DNA from: Chroococcidiopsidaceae cyanobacterium CP_BM_RX_35
Lineage (GTDB): Bacteria; Cyanobacteriota; Cyanobacteriia; Cyanobacteriales; Chroococcidiopsidaceae
Assembly: GCA_019242465.1 (NCBI GenBank)
Contig: JAFAVL010000239.1
Span: 1 to 8,129 of the forward strand
Reading direction: 5' to 3'
Length of the DNA: 8,129 nucleotides
The translations under genes and the position numbers were made by a program. Below, piece by piece: positions 1 to 5,867 of this stretch. Within the stretch, counting starts at the first letter, position 1; the number at the start of each line of letters is the position of its first letter. The notes under the pieces are model-generated. The model had not been told where the DNA came from and ran no database searches. It saw only the letters and a program-made list of their open reading frames with translations.

Positions 1-57
1 ATCCTCGCTAAAGTCCGCAAAGCTCCTCGCTCTGTGCTACAGAAACACCTAGCATAA
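1..57 (+). CDS. C-terminal tail of an upstream gene (partial, 5' end outside window)
   Basis: Frame 1 is open from the left edge to a TAA at 55-57 and reads ILAKVRKAPRSVLQKHLA. The other two + frames stop inside this stretch. The basic tail, the stop 46 bases before the next start codon and the same strand all fit the end of a real gene that may be co-transcribed with the HTH-GrpE-like gene. Eighteen open codons are not statistically strong, and I do not recognise the family, so the product is left unnamed. Confidence 0.45.
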   Translation: MLAKVRKAPRSVLQKHLA

Positions 58-60
58 CGT

Positions 61-80
61 AATTGCTGGAATTCGCAATT
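61..80. repeat. Small inverted repeat before the HTH-GrpE-like gene
   Basis: AATTGC (61-66) and GCAATT (75-80) are perfect 6-bp arms around an 8-base spacer that contains GAATTC. It lies in the 46-base gap between the upstream tail and the next start. It could be a weak terminator or an operator. There is no T run after it, and no convincing promoter is visible in the gap. Confidence 0.25.
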
Positions 81-103
81 CATTATAGTCATCAGCAGTA
101 GTC

Positions 104-754
104 ATGCCTGAGCAAAATTACGATCATGCGCTGCAAAGCTTAATGCAGAGGGCGGACGTTTCTAGTTTTAAAGCGCTAGTGCGAGCTGCTGGAGTTTCAG
201 AACGGCAGATCAGACGGCTGCGGTGCGGCGAAGTAGAGCAGATGCGGGTGGATGTTCTGCTTAAGCTGAGTCTGGTGCTGCAGGTGCCATTGGCTGAGTT
301 GATCGAAACTTTTACTAAAGTGGGGTTTAGTGGACAAAGTGCTACCGCGTCTCAGGAATCAGAGTTAGCAATTGCTGATTTAAACCGGGAGTACCACAGG
401 CTTGTTGCTCAACTGGAACAACAACGACAAGCACTGTGGCAAGAATTTCAACAGTCGAGTTTACAGATTCTGGAGTCGTTGCTACTGCAATGGCCAACCG
501 CTGCTGCTGCTGCCCAGAACAATCCTCAACTCCCAGCGGCAAGATTGTTGCCATTATTGCAGCCATTGTCACAGCTATTGCAACAGTGGGGGGTGGAGGC
601 GATCACACCAGTGGGGGTAGAGCTGCCGTACGACCCTAAAGTGCATCAACTGATGGATGGAACAGCGCAGGAGGGCGATCTCGTCAAGGTTCGCTACACT
701 GGCTATCGTCAAGGGGACAAGCTCCTTTACCGAGCCAAGGTAAGTCCTTTGTGA
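104..754 (+). CDS. HTH domain protein with GrpE-like C-terminal domain
   Basis: The product is 216 residues. Residues about 20-70 look like a Cro/CI-type helix-turn-helix: SFKALVRAAGVSERQIRRLR, then a helix with VDVLLKLSLVLQVPLAEL. Residues about 85-130 are Gln/Leu-rich with a heptad-like pattern (NREYHRLVAQLEQQRQALWQ), suggesting a coiled coil. After a Pro/Ala/Gln-rich linker, residues 176-213 closely resemble the GrpE family signature: YDPKVHQLM, 15 residues, then GYRQGDKLLYRAKV. The departures are Tyr for Phe/Leu at 176, Leu for Ala at 183 and Tyr for Arg at 209. True GrpE is the nucleotide exchange factor for DnaK and has no HTH. This protein may bind DNA and a DnaK-type chaperone, but both roles are inferred. 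The ATG at 104 has no clear Shine-Dalgarno. It is chosen because it is the first in-frame ATG before the HTH. No dnaK or dnaJ is in the window. Confidence 0.85.
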   Translation: MPEQNYDHALQSLMQRADVSSFKALVRAAGVSERQIRRLRCGEVEQMRVDVLLKLSLVLQVPLAELIETFTKVGFSGQSATASQESELAIADLNREYHRLVAQLEQQRQALWQEFQQSSLQILESLLLQWPTAAAAAQNNPQLPAARLLPLLQPLSQLLQQWGVEAITPVGVELPYDPKVHQLMDGTAQEGDLVKVRYTGYRQGDKLLYRAKVSPL

Positions 755-770
755 CCGCGGAAGGCGGTCA
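752..770 (+). terminator. Hairpin overlapping the stop codon of the HTH-GrpE-like gene
   Basis: TGACCGC (752-758) pairs perfectly with GCGGTCA (764-770) around a GGAAG loop. The left arm begins with the TGA stop codon itself. No T tract follows, so it is not a textbook intrinsic terminator. It may protect the 3' end of the mRNA or belong to a dispersed intergenic palindrome. Confidence 0.45.
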
Positions 771-776
771 AGGCAG

Positions 777-799
777 GCACCGCCGTGCAAGGGCGGTGT
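777..799 (+). terminator. Second GC-rich hairpin in the same intergenic gap
   Basis: CACCGCC (778-784) pairs with GGCGGTG (792-798) around a 7-base loop, and a G-T pair can extend the stem at 777/799. It follows the stop-codon hairpin by seven bases and precedes the candidate permease promoter. Two stable stems in tandem favour termination or RNA processing between the two genes, though the U tract is missing. Confidence 0.4.
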
Positions 800-803
800 A
801 CCG

Positions 804-833
804 TTGACTACTTTGCTCTAGCTTAATCTTAAT
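804..833 (+). promoter_or_regulatory. Candidate promoter for the ABC-2-type permease gene
   Basis: TTGACT (804-809, five of six matches to the -35 consensus) is followed after 18 bases by CTTAAT (828-833, four of six to the -10 consensus). The permease start is 37 bases further on. The -35 box lies inside one arm of an 11-bp inverted repeat (798-808). Confidence 0.35.
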
Positions 834-855
834 GTGTTAGGCATGGTTAAAGTTT

Positions 856-862
856 AAAGGAG
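856..862 (+). promoter_or_regulatory. Strong ribosome binding site fixing a GTG start
   Basis: AAAGGAG lies eight bases before the GTG at 871. It supports that GTG over the in-frame ATG at 895, which has no comparable Shine-Dalgarno. Confidence 0.75.
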
Positions 863-870
863 CAGCAAGT

Positions 871-1650
871 GTGAATTTAGCCAGAATTCTAGTCATGGCG
901 ACAAATGTGTTTCGGGAAGTGATTCGTGATCGCATCTTGTATATCATTGGCTTTTATGCCCTATTGCTTGTCGTCGCGGCGCAGCTACTGCCTCAAGTAG
1001 CAGTTACAGCACAAAACAAAATTATTTTAGATTTTGGTCTGGCAGCAATGAGCGTGATGGGCTTGATTGTGGCAATATTTGTGGGAACGGGGCTTGTCAA
1101 TAAAGAAATTGAAAAGCAAACTGTCCTCGTTTTAATTGCTAAGCCCATTAGTCGCAGTGAGTTTATTACGGGCAAACACCTGGGTTTATCAGCTGTACTA
1201 GCCCTACTCATTGCGGCAATGACGGCAATTTATCTCGTGGTTTTACAGCTGGGGCAGATTGCTTACCCACTGGGAAGCATTCTCTTAGCCGCACTGTACC
1301 TGTTCTTGCAACTGTGCCTGATTGTAGCTGTTGCTATTGGGTTGAGTGTATTTACTAGTCCGGCACTGGCGACATTACTCACCTTTGGAATTTACTTGAT
1401 GGGTCAGTTCAGCGAACATTTAGTCGAGTTAGGCAGACTGAGCAAAAATCCTAGCTTTGAACGTCTGACCCAAGGTTTGTATCTTGTCTTGCCAGATTTA
1501 TCCCGGTTAGACTTGAAGAATCAGGCAATTTATGGACCAGATGCATTGCCAGATCCACGCATCCTCGTGGAAAACGCTGGCTATGGATTGCTCTATACAG
1601 TTGTGTTACTGGCGATCGCTGTTCTGATCTTTTCCTATCGGGAGTTTTAA
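871..1650 (+). CDS. ABC-2-type transporter permease
   Basis: The product is 259 residues and strongly hydrophobic, with about six likely membrane segments near residues 22-40, 56-75, 106-126, 136-160, 164-179 and 237-254. Between the second and third lies KEIEKQTVLVLIAKPISR followed by FITGKHLG. This matches the cytoplasmic stretch typical of ABC-2 permeases (E...T...L.KP.SR..F..GK). Such proteins form the membrane channel of an ABC exporter and need a separate ATPase. No ATP-binding subunit is in the window, so the partner gene is elsewhere and the substrate cannot be told. The loop at about 181-236 between segments 5 and 6 contains a Pro- and Asp-rich stretch (YGPDALPDP). The GTG start is chosen for its good Shine-Dalgarno. 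The gene converges with the S8-family gene, leaving a 6-base gap. Confidence 0.88.
   Translation: MNLARILVMATNVFREVIRDRILYIIGFYALLLVVAAQLLPQVAVTAQNKIILDFGLAAMSVMGLIVAIFVGTGLVNKEIEKQTVLVLIAKPISRSEFITGKHLGLSAVLALLIAAMTAIYLVVLQLGQIAYPLGSILLAALYLFLQLCLIVAVAIGLSVFTSPALATLLTFGIYLMGQFSEHLVELGRLSKNPSFERLTQGLYLVLPDLSRLDLKNQAIYGPDALPDPRILVENAGYGLLYTVVLLAIAVLIFSYREF
1612..1619. repeat. HIP1 octamer GCGATCGC (copy 1)
   Basis: A perfect octameric palindrome inside the last codons of the permease gene. It is a cyanobacterial lineage marker. Confidence 0.9.
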
Positions 1651-1665
1651 CCGCGTTTATGCGGT
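1650..1665. terminator. Small hairpin at the convergent gene ends
   Basis: ACCGC (1650-1654) pairs with GCGGT (1661-1665) around GTTTAT. The stem sits on the junction of two convergent genes and its loop region carries the - strand stop codon (1657-1659). It could act on both strands, but the stem is short and there are no T tracts. It resembles the TGACCGC stems at 752-770. Confidence 0.3.
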
Positions 1666-3249
1666 CAACGGTACTGTCCACCAAGCCAAAGCATAACGTT
1701 GATTGGCTGCATTAACCCGTTGACGAAATTGCACGCGGATTTTGTAGTTACCAGTTTTCGGAATGCGGCAGAAAATATGCTGAACACTATCAACATCGCT
1801 GACTGAGGCACAGACGCTACCTACTGATCCAGATTCAGCCGACAGCAGGTAGAGATCGAGACGATTTAAGCCGCGATCGCGGAAATTATCCCCTACAGCA
1901 AATTGACCATCGTTTTTAAAATCGTTTAGCTCTACCAATCGGTCCCAAGCCAGGGTAATTGACACAAAACTTCCCTGCTGCAAAGGTTGCGCTAACTTGT
2001 AGTCCCAAAACGATTCAGCCTTGACTGAGCGATAGTCCCAACCTAAAGCTGGCACAGTAGCAGTAGGAGCCCAATCACCAGCCCTAAATTGCTGGTACGC
2101 ACGCAAAGCATTCAGTTGACCTGTACCCATCTGAGCATGGAGTGGAATCTTCGGATTATAGTAGGCATCAGAGGCAAGCCAATCACTGTCATTTTTATCA
2201 ATGATTGTCTTGGTCATTCCCAGTCTTAGACCGTCACCATGGTCTTGAATTTTGTCAGTCGAATTCATCAGCACTGCTTTCATCACTTCATGACGGCGAG
2301 AATCCAGACTCCAGTGGGTTTGGTGCATTTGCAATTGCCGATCGCCAAATTCCTGTAACAAAGCAACAGTAGCCGTGACCTGAGGGGCGGCAAAACTTGT
2401 ACCACTAACCTGAGGAGTCGTGCTGCCGTCCAAATTGATTAATGTCAGGTTGCTGCCGGGAGCAACCAGACTAATAGCACGACGACCTCCCGCATCGGTC
2501 TCGCGCCCCACAAGTTGTTGACCCAAAATGCCAGGAATTCCAGCCAAATTGGAAGTTTCCACCTGATCAAAAATTCCTTGTCGCAGAGTCGTAAAAGCAA
2601 CATTTACCCCGTTATAGTTATCTGTCGGAATGGGAATGCCACCTTTACCTTGGTTGCCAGCAATGACATAGAGGACATTGTGAACGCGGGCTGACCAGTC
2701 AACGCATTGTGTTAGTAAGGCGTTACCATCCAAAACAGGATGCGGTCGCGGGTCACGGTCAAAGGTTTCGCCAAAGCTGAAGTTAATGGCACGGACATCA
2801 CCCCCATTTTGCAGCGCGACTTGCTGAGCGGATAAGCACTCTTCTGGCTGACCGCCTGTTTTGAGTGAACCAACAGCAGCAGCATAGAGTCGCGCCCCTG
2901 GTGCAACTCCTGGTAAGGCTTTATCTGTGCTGATCATAATGCTGGCGACATTCTCGGCATGAGGATCTAGGTCTTTATTTGACTTAGCTTTGGTATTGCG
3001 TAAGAACACCCCAGTTGGAGCAATTGCATGATTTTGAAACACTGCCTTATCCCACCCAAACTCACCAGGACGACCGATTTCCACTTGTCCAATGGCAATC
3101 TTACGACCGAGCAGGTTGTAGGGAGGACTATGTAGGCGCAAAGCATCTATCCCCGCTTCTCCTAACGGCGGTGTCTCAAGCGCTAACAAGGGAAGACTTA
3201 GGCAGAGAGTGCTTATCCCCCCTACTATCCAGGTCAGTTTTTTAAACAT
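1657..3249 (-). CDS. Secreted S8 (subtilisin-like) family peptidase homologue
   Basis: The product is 530 residues. Residues 1-23 form a signal peptide: a Lys pair, a hydrophobic core and possible cleavage after LPLLA. The subtilisin fold is marked by DPHAENVASIM (His at 97), LYVIAGNQG (oxyanion Asn at 199) and VSGTSFAAPQV (nucleophile Ser at 285). The strand that normally carries the catalytic Asp reads KIAIGQVEIGRPG, so the position is Gln55 or Glu57, with no Asp. Activity could rest on Glu, as in some related serine peptidases, or be lost. After about residue 300 comes a C-terminal extension with a beta-rich, PPC-like end (LDLYLLSA, then HIFCRIPKTGNYKIRVQF). It is likely exported to the periplasm or outside. 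The start ATG has only a weak GGA upstream. A divergent intergenic region separates it from rpe. Substrate and processing are unknown. Confidence 0.85.
   Translation of the reverse strand: MFKKLTWIVGGISTLCLSLPLLALETPPLGEAGIDALRLHSPPYNLLGRKIAIGQVEIGRPGEFGWDKAVFQNHAIAPTGVFLRNTKAKSNKDLDPHAENVASIMISTDKALPGVAPGARLYAAAVGSLKTGGQPEECLSAQQVALQNGGDVRAINFSFGETFDRDPRPHPVLDGNALLTQCVDWSARVHNVLYVIAGNQGKGGIPIPTDNYNGVNVAFTTLRQGIFDQVETSNLAGIPGILGQQLVGRETDAGGRRAISLVAPGSNLTLINLDGSTTPQVSGTSFAAPQVTATVALLQEFGDRQLQMHQTHWSLDSRRHEVMKAVLMNSTDKIQDHGDGLRLGMTKTIIDKNDSDWLASDAYYNPKIPLHAQMGTGQLNALRAYQQFRAGDWAPTATVPALGWDYRSVKAESFWDYKLAQPLQQGSFVSITLAWDRLVELNDFKNDGQFAVGDNFRDRGLNRLDLYLLSAESGSVGSVCASVSDVDSVQHIFCRIPKTGNYKIRVQFRQRVNAANQRYALAWWTVPLTA
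1873..1880. repeat. HIP1 octamer GCGATCGC (copy 2)
   Basis: A perfect copy in the 3' part of the S8-family gene, flanked by CC and GG, so the palindrome extends to CCGCGATCGCGG. Confidence 0.9.
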
Positions 3250-3361
3250 CTATCGTCACGTCCAGAAAAGTACTCCGTTTTGAATAAGAACAATAAAGAT
3301 TTTGTTAAACTTATTACAAATCGCCGACACTCGGCACTCAGCTATTCAAAAACGAGGACGC
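3250..3361. promoter_or_regulatory. Divergent intergenic region between the S8-family gene and rpe
   Basis: The AT-rich stretch 3270-3320 must hold promoters for both directions, but no pair of boxes matches the consensus well on either strand (best hexamers reach three of six). A compact hairpin, GCCGA (3323-3327) and TCGGC (3331-3335) with a CAC loop, would lie in the rpe leader RNA. A TTG at 3302 is in frame with rpe but is not used as the start here. Confidence 0.45.
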
Positions 3362-3367
3362 AGGAGA
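3362..3367 (+). promoter_or_regulatory. Ribosome binding site of rpe
   Basis: AGGAGA lies nine bases before the ATG at 3377. It sets the start there and not at the in-frame TTG 75 bases upstream. Confidence 0.75.
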
Positions 3368-3376
3368 ACCCCAGCC

Positions 3377-4084
3377 ATGACCCAAACGTCATCTCAGAAG
3401 CCCGTTGTTATTGCTCCGTCTATCCTATCAGCAGATTTTAGCCGTTTAGGAGAAGAAATTCGCGCCGTAGATGCGGCTGGTGCCGACTGGATTCACATTG
3501 ATGTCATGGACGGGCGTTTTGTCCCCAATATCACGATTGGTCCTCTCATTGTCGAAGCGATTCGCCCAATCACCGATAAACCACTAGATGTCCACTTAAT
3601 GATTGTGGAGCCAGAAAAATACGTTGCAGACTTTGCTAAGGCTGGTGCTGACCATATCATCGTCCACGTAGAACACAATGCTTCGCCGCACCTACACCGC
3701 ACTCTCGGTCAAATTAAAGAACTGGGAAAAAAGGCTGGTGCTGTGCTGAATCCTTCTACACCGTTAGATTTTCTTGAGTATGTCCTGGATCTTTGTGACT
3801 TGGTGCTGATTATGAGCGTCAACCCCGGTTTTGGCGGTCAGAGCTTTATCCCATCTGTAGTGCCCAAAATCCGTAAGCTGCGTCAGATGTGCGATGAGCG
3901 TGGTCTCGACCCCTGGATTGAAGTGGATGGGGGTTTAAAGCAGAATAATACTTGGCAAGTTTTAGAAGCTGGAGCCAATGCCATCGTCGCTGGCTCAGCA
4001 GTGTTTAAAGCAAAGGACTATGCGGAAGCGATCACTGGCATCCGTCACAGCAAGCGGCCTACTCCTGAACTAGCAACGGTGTGA
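3377..4084 (+). CDS. rpe: Ribulose-phosphate 3-epimerase
   Basis: The product is 235 residues, the usual length for the cyanobacterial enzyme. It interconverts D-ribulose 5-phosphate and D-xylulose 5-phosphate in the Calvin cycle and the oxidative pentose phosphate pathway, in the cytoplasm. The (beta/alpha)8 barrel motifs appear in order: APSILSADF (13-21), [12 protein letters not shown] (40-51), DVHLMI (71-76), [12 protein letters not shown] (146-157), VDGG (183-186) and AGSAVF. The metal-binding and catalytic residues expected for the family are present: His40, Asp42, His73 and Asp184. The phosphate-binding glycines are also there. The start at 3377 gives the normal family length and has a good ribosome binding site. 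Extending to an in-frame TTG at 3302 would add 25 basic residues (RGRRRTP) not typical of Rpe. A strong hairpin follows the stop, and no operon partner is visible. Confidence 0.97.
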   Translation: MTQTSSQKPVVIAPSILSADFSRLGEEIRAVDAAGADWIHIDVMDGRFVPNITIGPLIVEAIRPITDKPLDVHLMIVEPEKYVADFAKAGADHIIVHVEHNASPHLHRTLGQIKELGKKAGAVLNPSTPLDFLEYVLDLCDLVLIMSVNPGFGGQSFIPSVVPKIRKLRQMCDERGLDPWIEVDGGLKQNNTWQVLEAGANAIVAGSAVFKAKDYAEAITGIRHSKRPTPELATV

Positions 4085-4089
4085 CATAA

Positions 4090-4120
4090 GAAAGCAGGGG
4101 CCCTGAGTTCCCCTGCTTTC
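4090..4120. terminator. Bidirectional terminator hairpin after rpe
   Basis: GAAAGCAGGGG (4090-4100) and CCCCTGCTTTC (4110-4120) form a perfect 11-bp stem with a 9-base loop. It starts five bases after the rpe stop and lies 17 bases beyond the stop of the convergent - strand gene, so it can serve both. The + side is followed by a pyrimidine-rich stretch (GCTACTCTCTTAC), not a pure T run. Confidence 0.8.
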
Positions 4121-4136
4121 GCTACTCTCTTACTTC

Positions 4137-4661
4137 TTACCTGTGGTGACTGCCTAACCATTTAGCGGCAGCGATTCCCAAAACCGCCGCTACTACAGGG
4201 TTGCTGAGAAATTTTATAATTCCAGGTTGCTCTGCTAGCACTTCTTGGAAGATATCAGGATGGTTATGATACGTAAAGGTTGCCAGCTTACTGACATCTT
4301 CTGCACTCATGCGATTAGGATTATGGGCAGAAAGACCTAACTGCTGCTCCAATTGACACTCATCTAGTCCTCTTGACTTCAAGTGCTTGAAGAATGATCG
4401 GGCGACATCATCACGCTCGTTCGGCTTAATCTGAGTGATCGCCTTTTGAAGTTCCGGCTCCATTTGGCTGGAAGGTATTTTGTCTGGATGCAAAGCTTTA
4501 TCAAATAATTTGCGACGTTCGTCGTGCGATGAGCGCTGAGCAAAGTCATCAAAGTTTTCGTATTCTTGAGTCGGGTCTTTTGGAGTATCATCAAGGGATT
4601 CAGTGTTTCCCTGAGCCAAATCATGCATGATTTGACGCTTGTATTGTTCACTGCTCGTCAT
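4137..4661 (-). CDS. Conserved-looking hypothetical protein with C-terminal membrane anchor
   Basis: The product is 174 residues and I cannot assign a function. The N-terminal part is acidic and hydrophilic (TSSEQYKRQIMHDLAQGNTE, then DDFAQRSSHDERRKLFDKAL). A charged helical middle (PNERDDVARSFFKHLKSRGL) follows, then a short segment with NPNRMSAEDVSKLATFTYHN. Residues about 151-169 (FLSNPVVAAVLGIAAAKWL) form one membrane helix with only five residues behind it, so this looks like a tail-anchored protein with a cytoplasmic domain. The ATG at 4661 is chosen because AAGGAG lies nine bases upstream. A longer reading from 4697 would add 12 residues without such a site. It follows the lipoprotein gene on the same strand by 129 bases and could share its transcript. 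The company of a CsbD-type protein hints at stress physiology, which is only inference. Confidence 0.8.
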   Translation of the reverse strand: MTSSEQYKRQIMHDLAQGNTESLDDTPKDPTQEYENFDDFAQRSSHDERRKLFDKALHPDKIPSSQMEPELQKAITQIKPNERDDVARSFFKHLKSRGLDECQLEQQLGLSAHNPNRMSAEDVSKLATFTYHNHPDIFQEVLAEQPGIIKFLSNPVVAAVLGIAAAKWLGSHHR

Positions 4662-4670
4662 TATTGTTAT

Positions 4671-4676
4671 CTCCTT
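4671..4676 (-). promoter_or_regulatory. Ribosome binding site deciding the start of the tail-anchored hypothetical
   Basis: On the - strand AAGGAG precedes the ATG at 4661 by nine bases. The alternative upstream start at 4697 lies before this motif. Confidence 0.7.
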
Positions 4677-4790
4677 TTTCACACAGAACAAAAGCAATTA
4701 GCAGTGAGGGGCATACAATTGATTTATTTCAACCCTCAGCTCTCAGGCAAATTTAGCTGCTGTTAGCCAACAACTAAAAGCTTTTGCGAA

Positions 4791-5228
4791 CTATTCGTAT
4801 GTAATCTTTTTTGACTGAGTGTCGTAATTAGCTGTCAGAATCAGTTTTTTATCAGGGGCATACATCAAAACTGTCAGGTCTTGATTTGGGAAATTCCGGT
4901 GGAAACCCTGTGCCAGGGAGCTTGCTAGAGGTTGGACTTCTTTCGGACGAACTTGAGGCGTAATCACAACCCCTAATTTGTTATCATCGCGCACGTATGC
5001 ATCTTGAACCAATCCTTTACCTGTTTGGGTAACCCAATTACCGAAATCTTGCCCAGTAGGAGTATTGCCACGTTCCAGTTGAGCGTAAGTGCCAGTACTG
5101 CTGATTGTTTGCGAAGTACCTGGTTGTCTAGCCTGAACCGCCCCGTTACAAGCTACAGTTGTTGTGACCAGGACTAAAACTAATCCTATAGCCACTAGCA
5201 CCTTGCGAATCTGGTGAAGTAGACTCAC
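4791..5228 (-). CDS. Probable lipoprotein of unknown function
   Basis: From the GTG at 5228 the product is 145 residues. It begins with a short basic n-region (HQIRK), a hydrophobic core (VLVAIGLVLVLV) and TTTVAC, which resembles a lipobox with Cys27 as the lipidation site (Thr at -3 is not ideal). The mature part has a Gln/Thr/Ser-rich linker, then GDFGNW-like and GKGLVQDAYVRDDNKLGVVI, PKEVQPLASSLAQGF and DLTVLMYAPDKKLILTANYD. This looks like a small alpha/beta domain outside the cytoplasmic membrane. I do not recognise a characterised family. An in-frame ATG at 5273 would add 15 residues with acidic character before the signal peptide and has no Shine-Dalgarno. GAGGGGG at 5237-5243 lies eight bases before the GTG, so the shorter form is preferred. 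A hairpin separates it from csbD upstream. Confidence 0.78.
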   Translation of the reverse strand: MSLLHQIRKVLVAIGLVLVLVTTTVACNGAVQARQPGTSQTISSTGTYAQLERGNTPTGQDFGNWVTQTGKGLVQDAYVRDDNKLGVVITPQVRPKEVQPLASSLAQGFHRNFPNQDLTVLMYAPDKKLILTANYDTQSKKITYE

Positions 5229-5295
5229 TTCCTTTTCCCCCTCAAAAAATACGGTTACAGGATTGAAATCCATTCGTATCTGAGCCTATAGCCTA

Positions 5296-5329
5296 CGGGT
5301 TTAAGCAGCGATCACGCTACTTAAACCCG
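5296..5329 (-). terminator. Long hairpin between csbD and the lipoprotein gene
   Basis: CGGGTTTAAG (5296-5305) pairs perfectly with CTTAAACCCG (5320-5329). Inside, AGCG (5307-5310) pairs with CGCT (5315-5318) around an ATCA tetraloop, with a single mismatch between the two stems. In total 14 of 15 positions pair. It starts 19 bases after the csbD stop on the - strand and probably ends that transcript, although no T run follows. Confidence 0.7.
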
Positions 5330-5347
5330 CACAACTATAAATCAGTT

Positions 5348-5530
5348 TTAGTCAAGTGCATCCTTGACCTTGTCTTTGACATCTTCTTTGGTATTCCTGA
5401 CATTGCTCTCAGCCTGCTTAGCTTGACCTTCTGCTTGATGTTCAGGATCCCCAGTCACGTTTCCAAATGCTTCTTGAGCTTTGCCTTCAACGTTTTTACC
5501 TGCAGCTTTCGCTCTTTCTTCTAAGCTCAT
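5348..5530 (-). CDS. CsbD family stress-response protein
   Basis: The product is 60 residues, typical for this family of small, highly charged, Cys-free proteins. The sequence shows the usual pattern: an N-terminal MSLEERAKAAGKNVEGKAQE, then AFGNVTGDPEHQAEGQAKQAE and a Lys/Asp-rich end (VKDKVKDALD). CsbD in Bacillus subtilis is controlled by the general stress factor SigB, and homologues are widespread and often induced by stress. The molecular role is unknown. AAGGAGA at 5537-5543 lies six bases before the ATG. The leader upstream carries several inverted repeats, and a long hairpin follows the gene, so it is probably a one-gene transcript. High confidence in the family, low in function. Confidence 0.92.
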   Translation of the reverse strand: MSLEERAKAAGKNVEGKAQEAFGNVTGDPEHQAEGQAKQAESNVRNTKEDVKDKVKDALD

Positions 5531-5630
5531 TTTATTTCTCCTTAGTTTTGCAATACTGACTGCGAAGCTGACAGACAGCTTTACAATCTTTTGTGGTTGT
5601 ATTCACGTTTACAACTTATCTTATTTTTTT

Positions 5631-5665
5631 AAAACTAGCCTTCTACCAGAAGGTATATTAGTTTT
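5631..5665. repeat. Composite inverted repeat upstream of csbD
   Basis: The outer arms AAAACTA (5631-5637) and TAGTTTT (5659-5665) enclose CCTTCT (5639-5644) and AGAAGG (5648-5653) around an ACC loop. There is one extra base on the left and five on the right between the stems. It could be an operator or an RNA structure in a long csbD leader. Confidence 0.5.
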
Positions 5666-5681
5666 CTCTGCTTAAAGAACG

Positions 5682-5700
5682 ATACAACCAATGGTTATAT
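5682..5700. repeat. 19-bp near-perfect palindrome
   Basis: ATACAACCAATGGTTATAT is symmetric about the A at 5691 with one mismatched pair (5685/5697). Its size and AT-rich symmetry suit a dimeric regulator's site, about 150-170 bases upstream of csbD. No bound protein can be named. Confidence 0.4.
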
Positions 5701-5867
5701 TTGTCTGAGGGAGTAGCAGCAAGTTTCATTAGTCCTCTTCGTGATTTCCGTTTTTTAGACATAGGCTCACAATCTGAGAAATGAAATACCAGGATGAATG
5801 AGGATTGTGTTGAAGAACTTGGCAGATGAATTCATGATTTTTGTAAGTGCATATATGCTTAAGAGTT

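Noticed and set aside
342..639. Other-frame reading frames inside the HTH-GrpE-like gene, with Cys- and Val-rich products
   Set aside because: They are by-products of repeated CAA/GCT codons in the real gene, and no start signals precede them.
3302..3376. N-terminal extension of Rpe from a TTG codon
   Set aside because: The ATG at 3377 has AGGAGA at good spacing and gives the normal enzyme length, and the extension is unlike Rpe.
4662..4697. Longer N-terminus of the tail-anchored hypothetical
   Set aside because: The AAGGAG lies between the two possible starts and serves the downstream ATG.
4776..4785. AAAAGCTTTT palindrome just after the lipoprotein stop
   Set aside because: A simple 10-bp AT-rich palindrome without a loop or T tract is likely to be chance.
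5229..5273. Longer N-terminus of the lipoprotein from the ATG at 5273
   Set aside because: It would put 15 partly acidic residues before a signal peptide and lacks a ribosome binding site. It remains a minor possibility.
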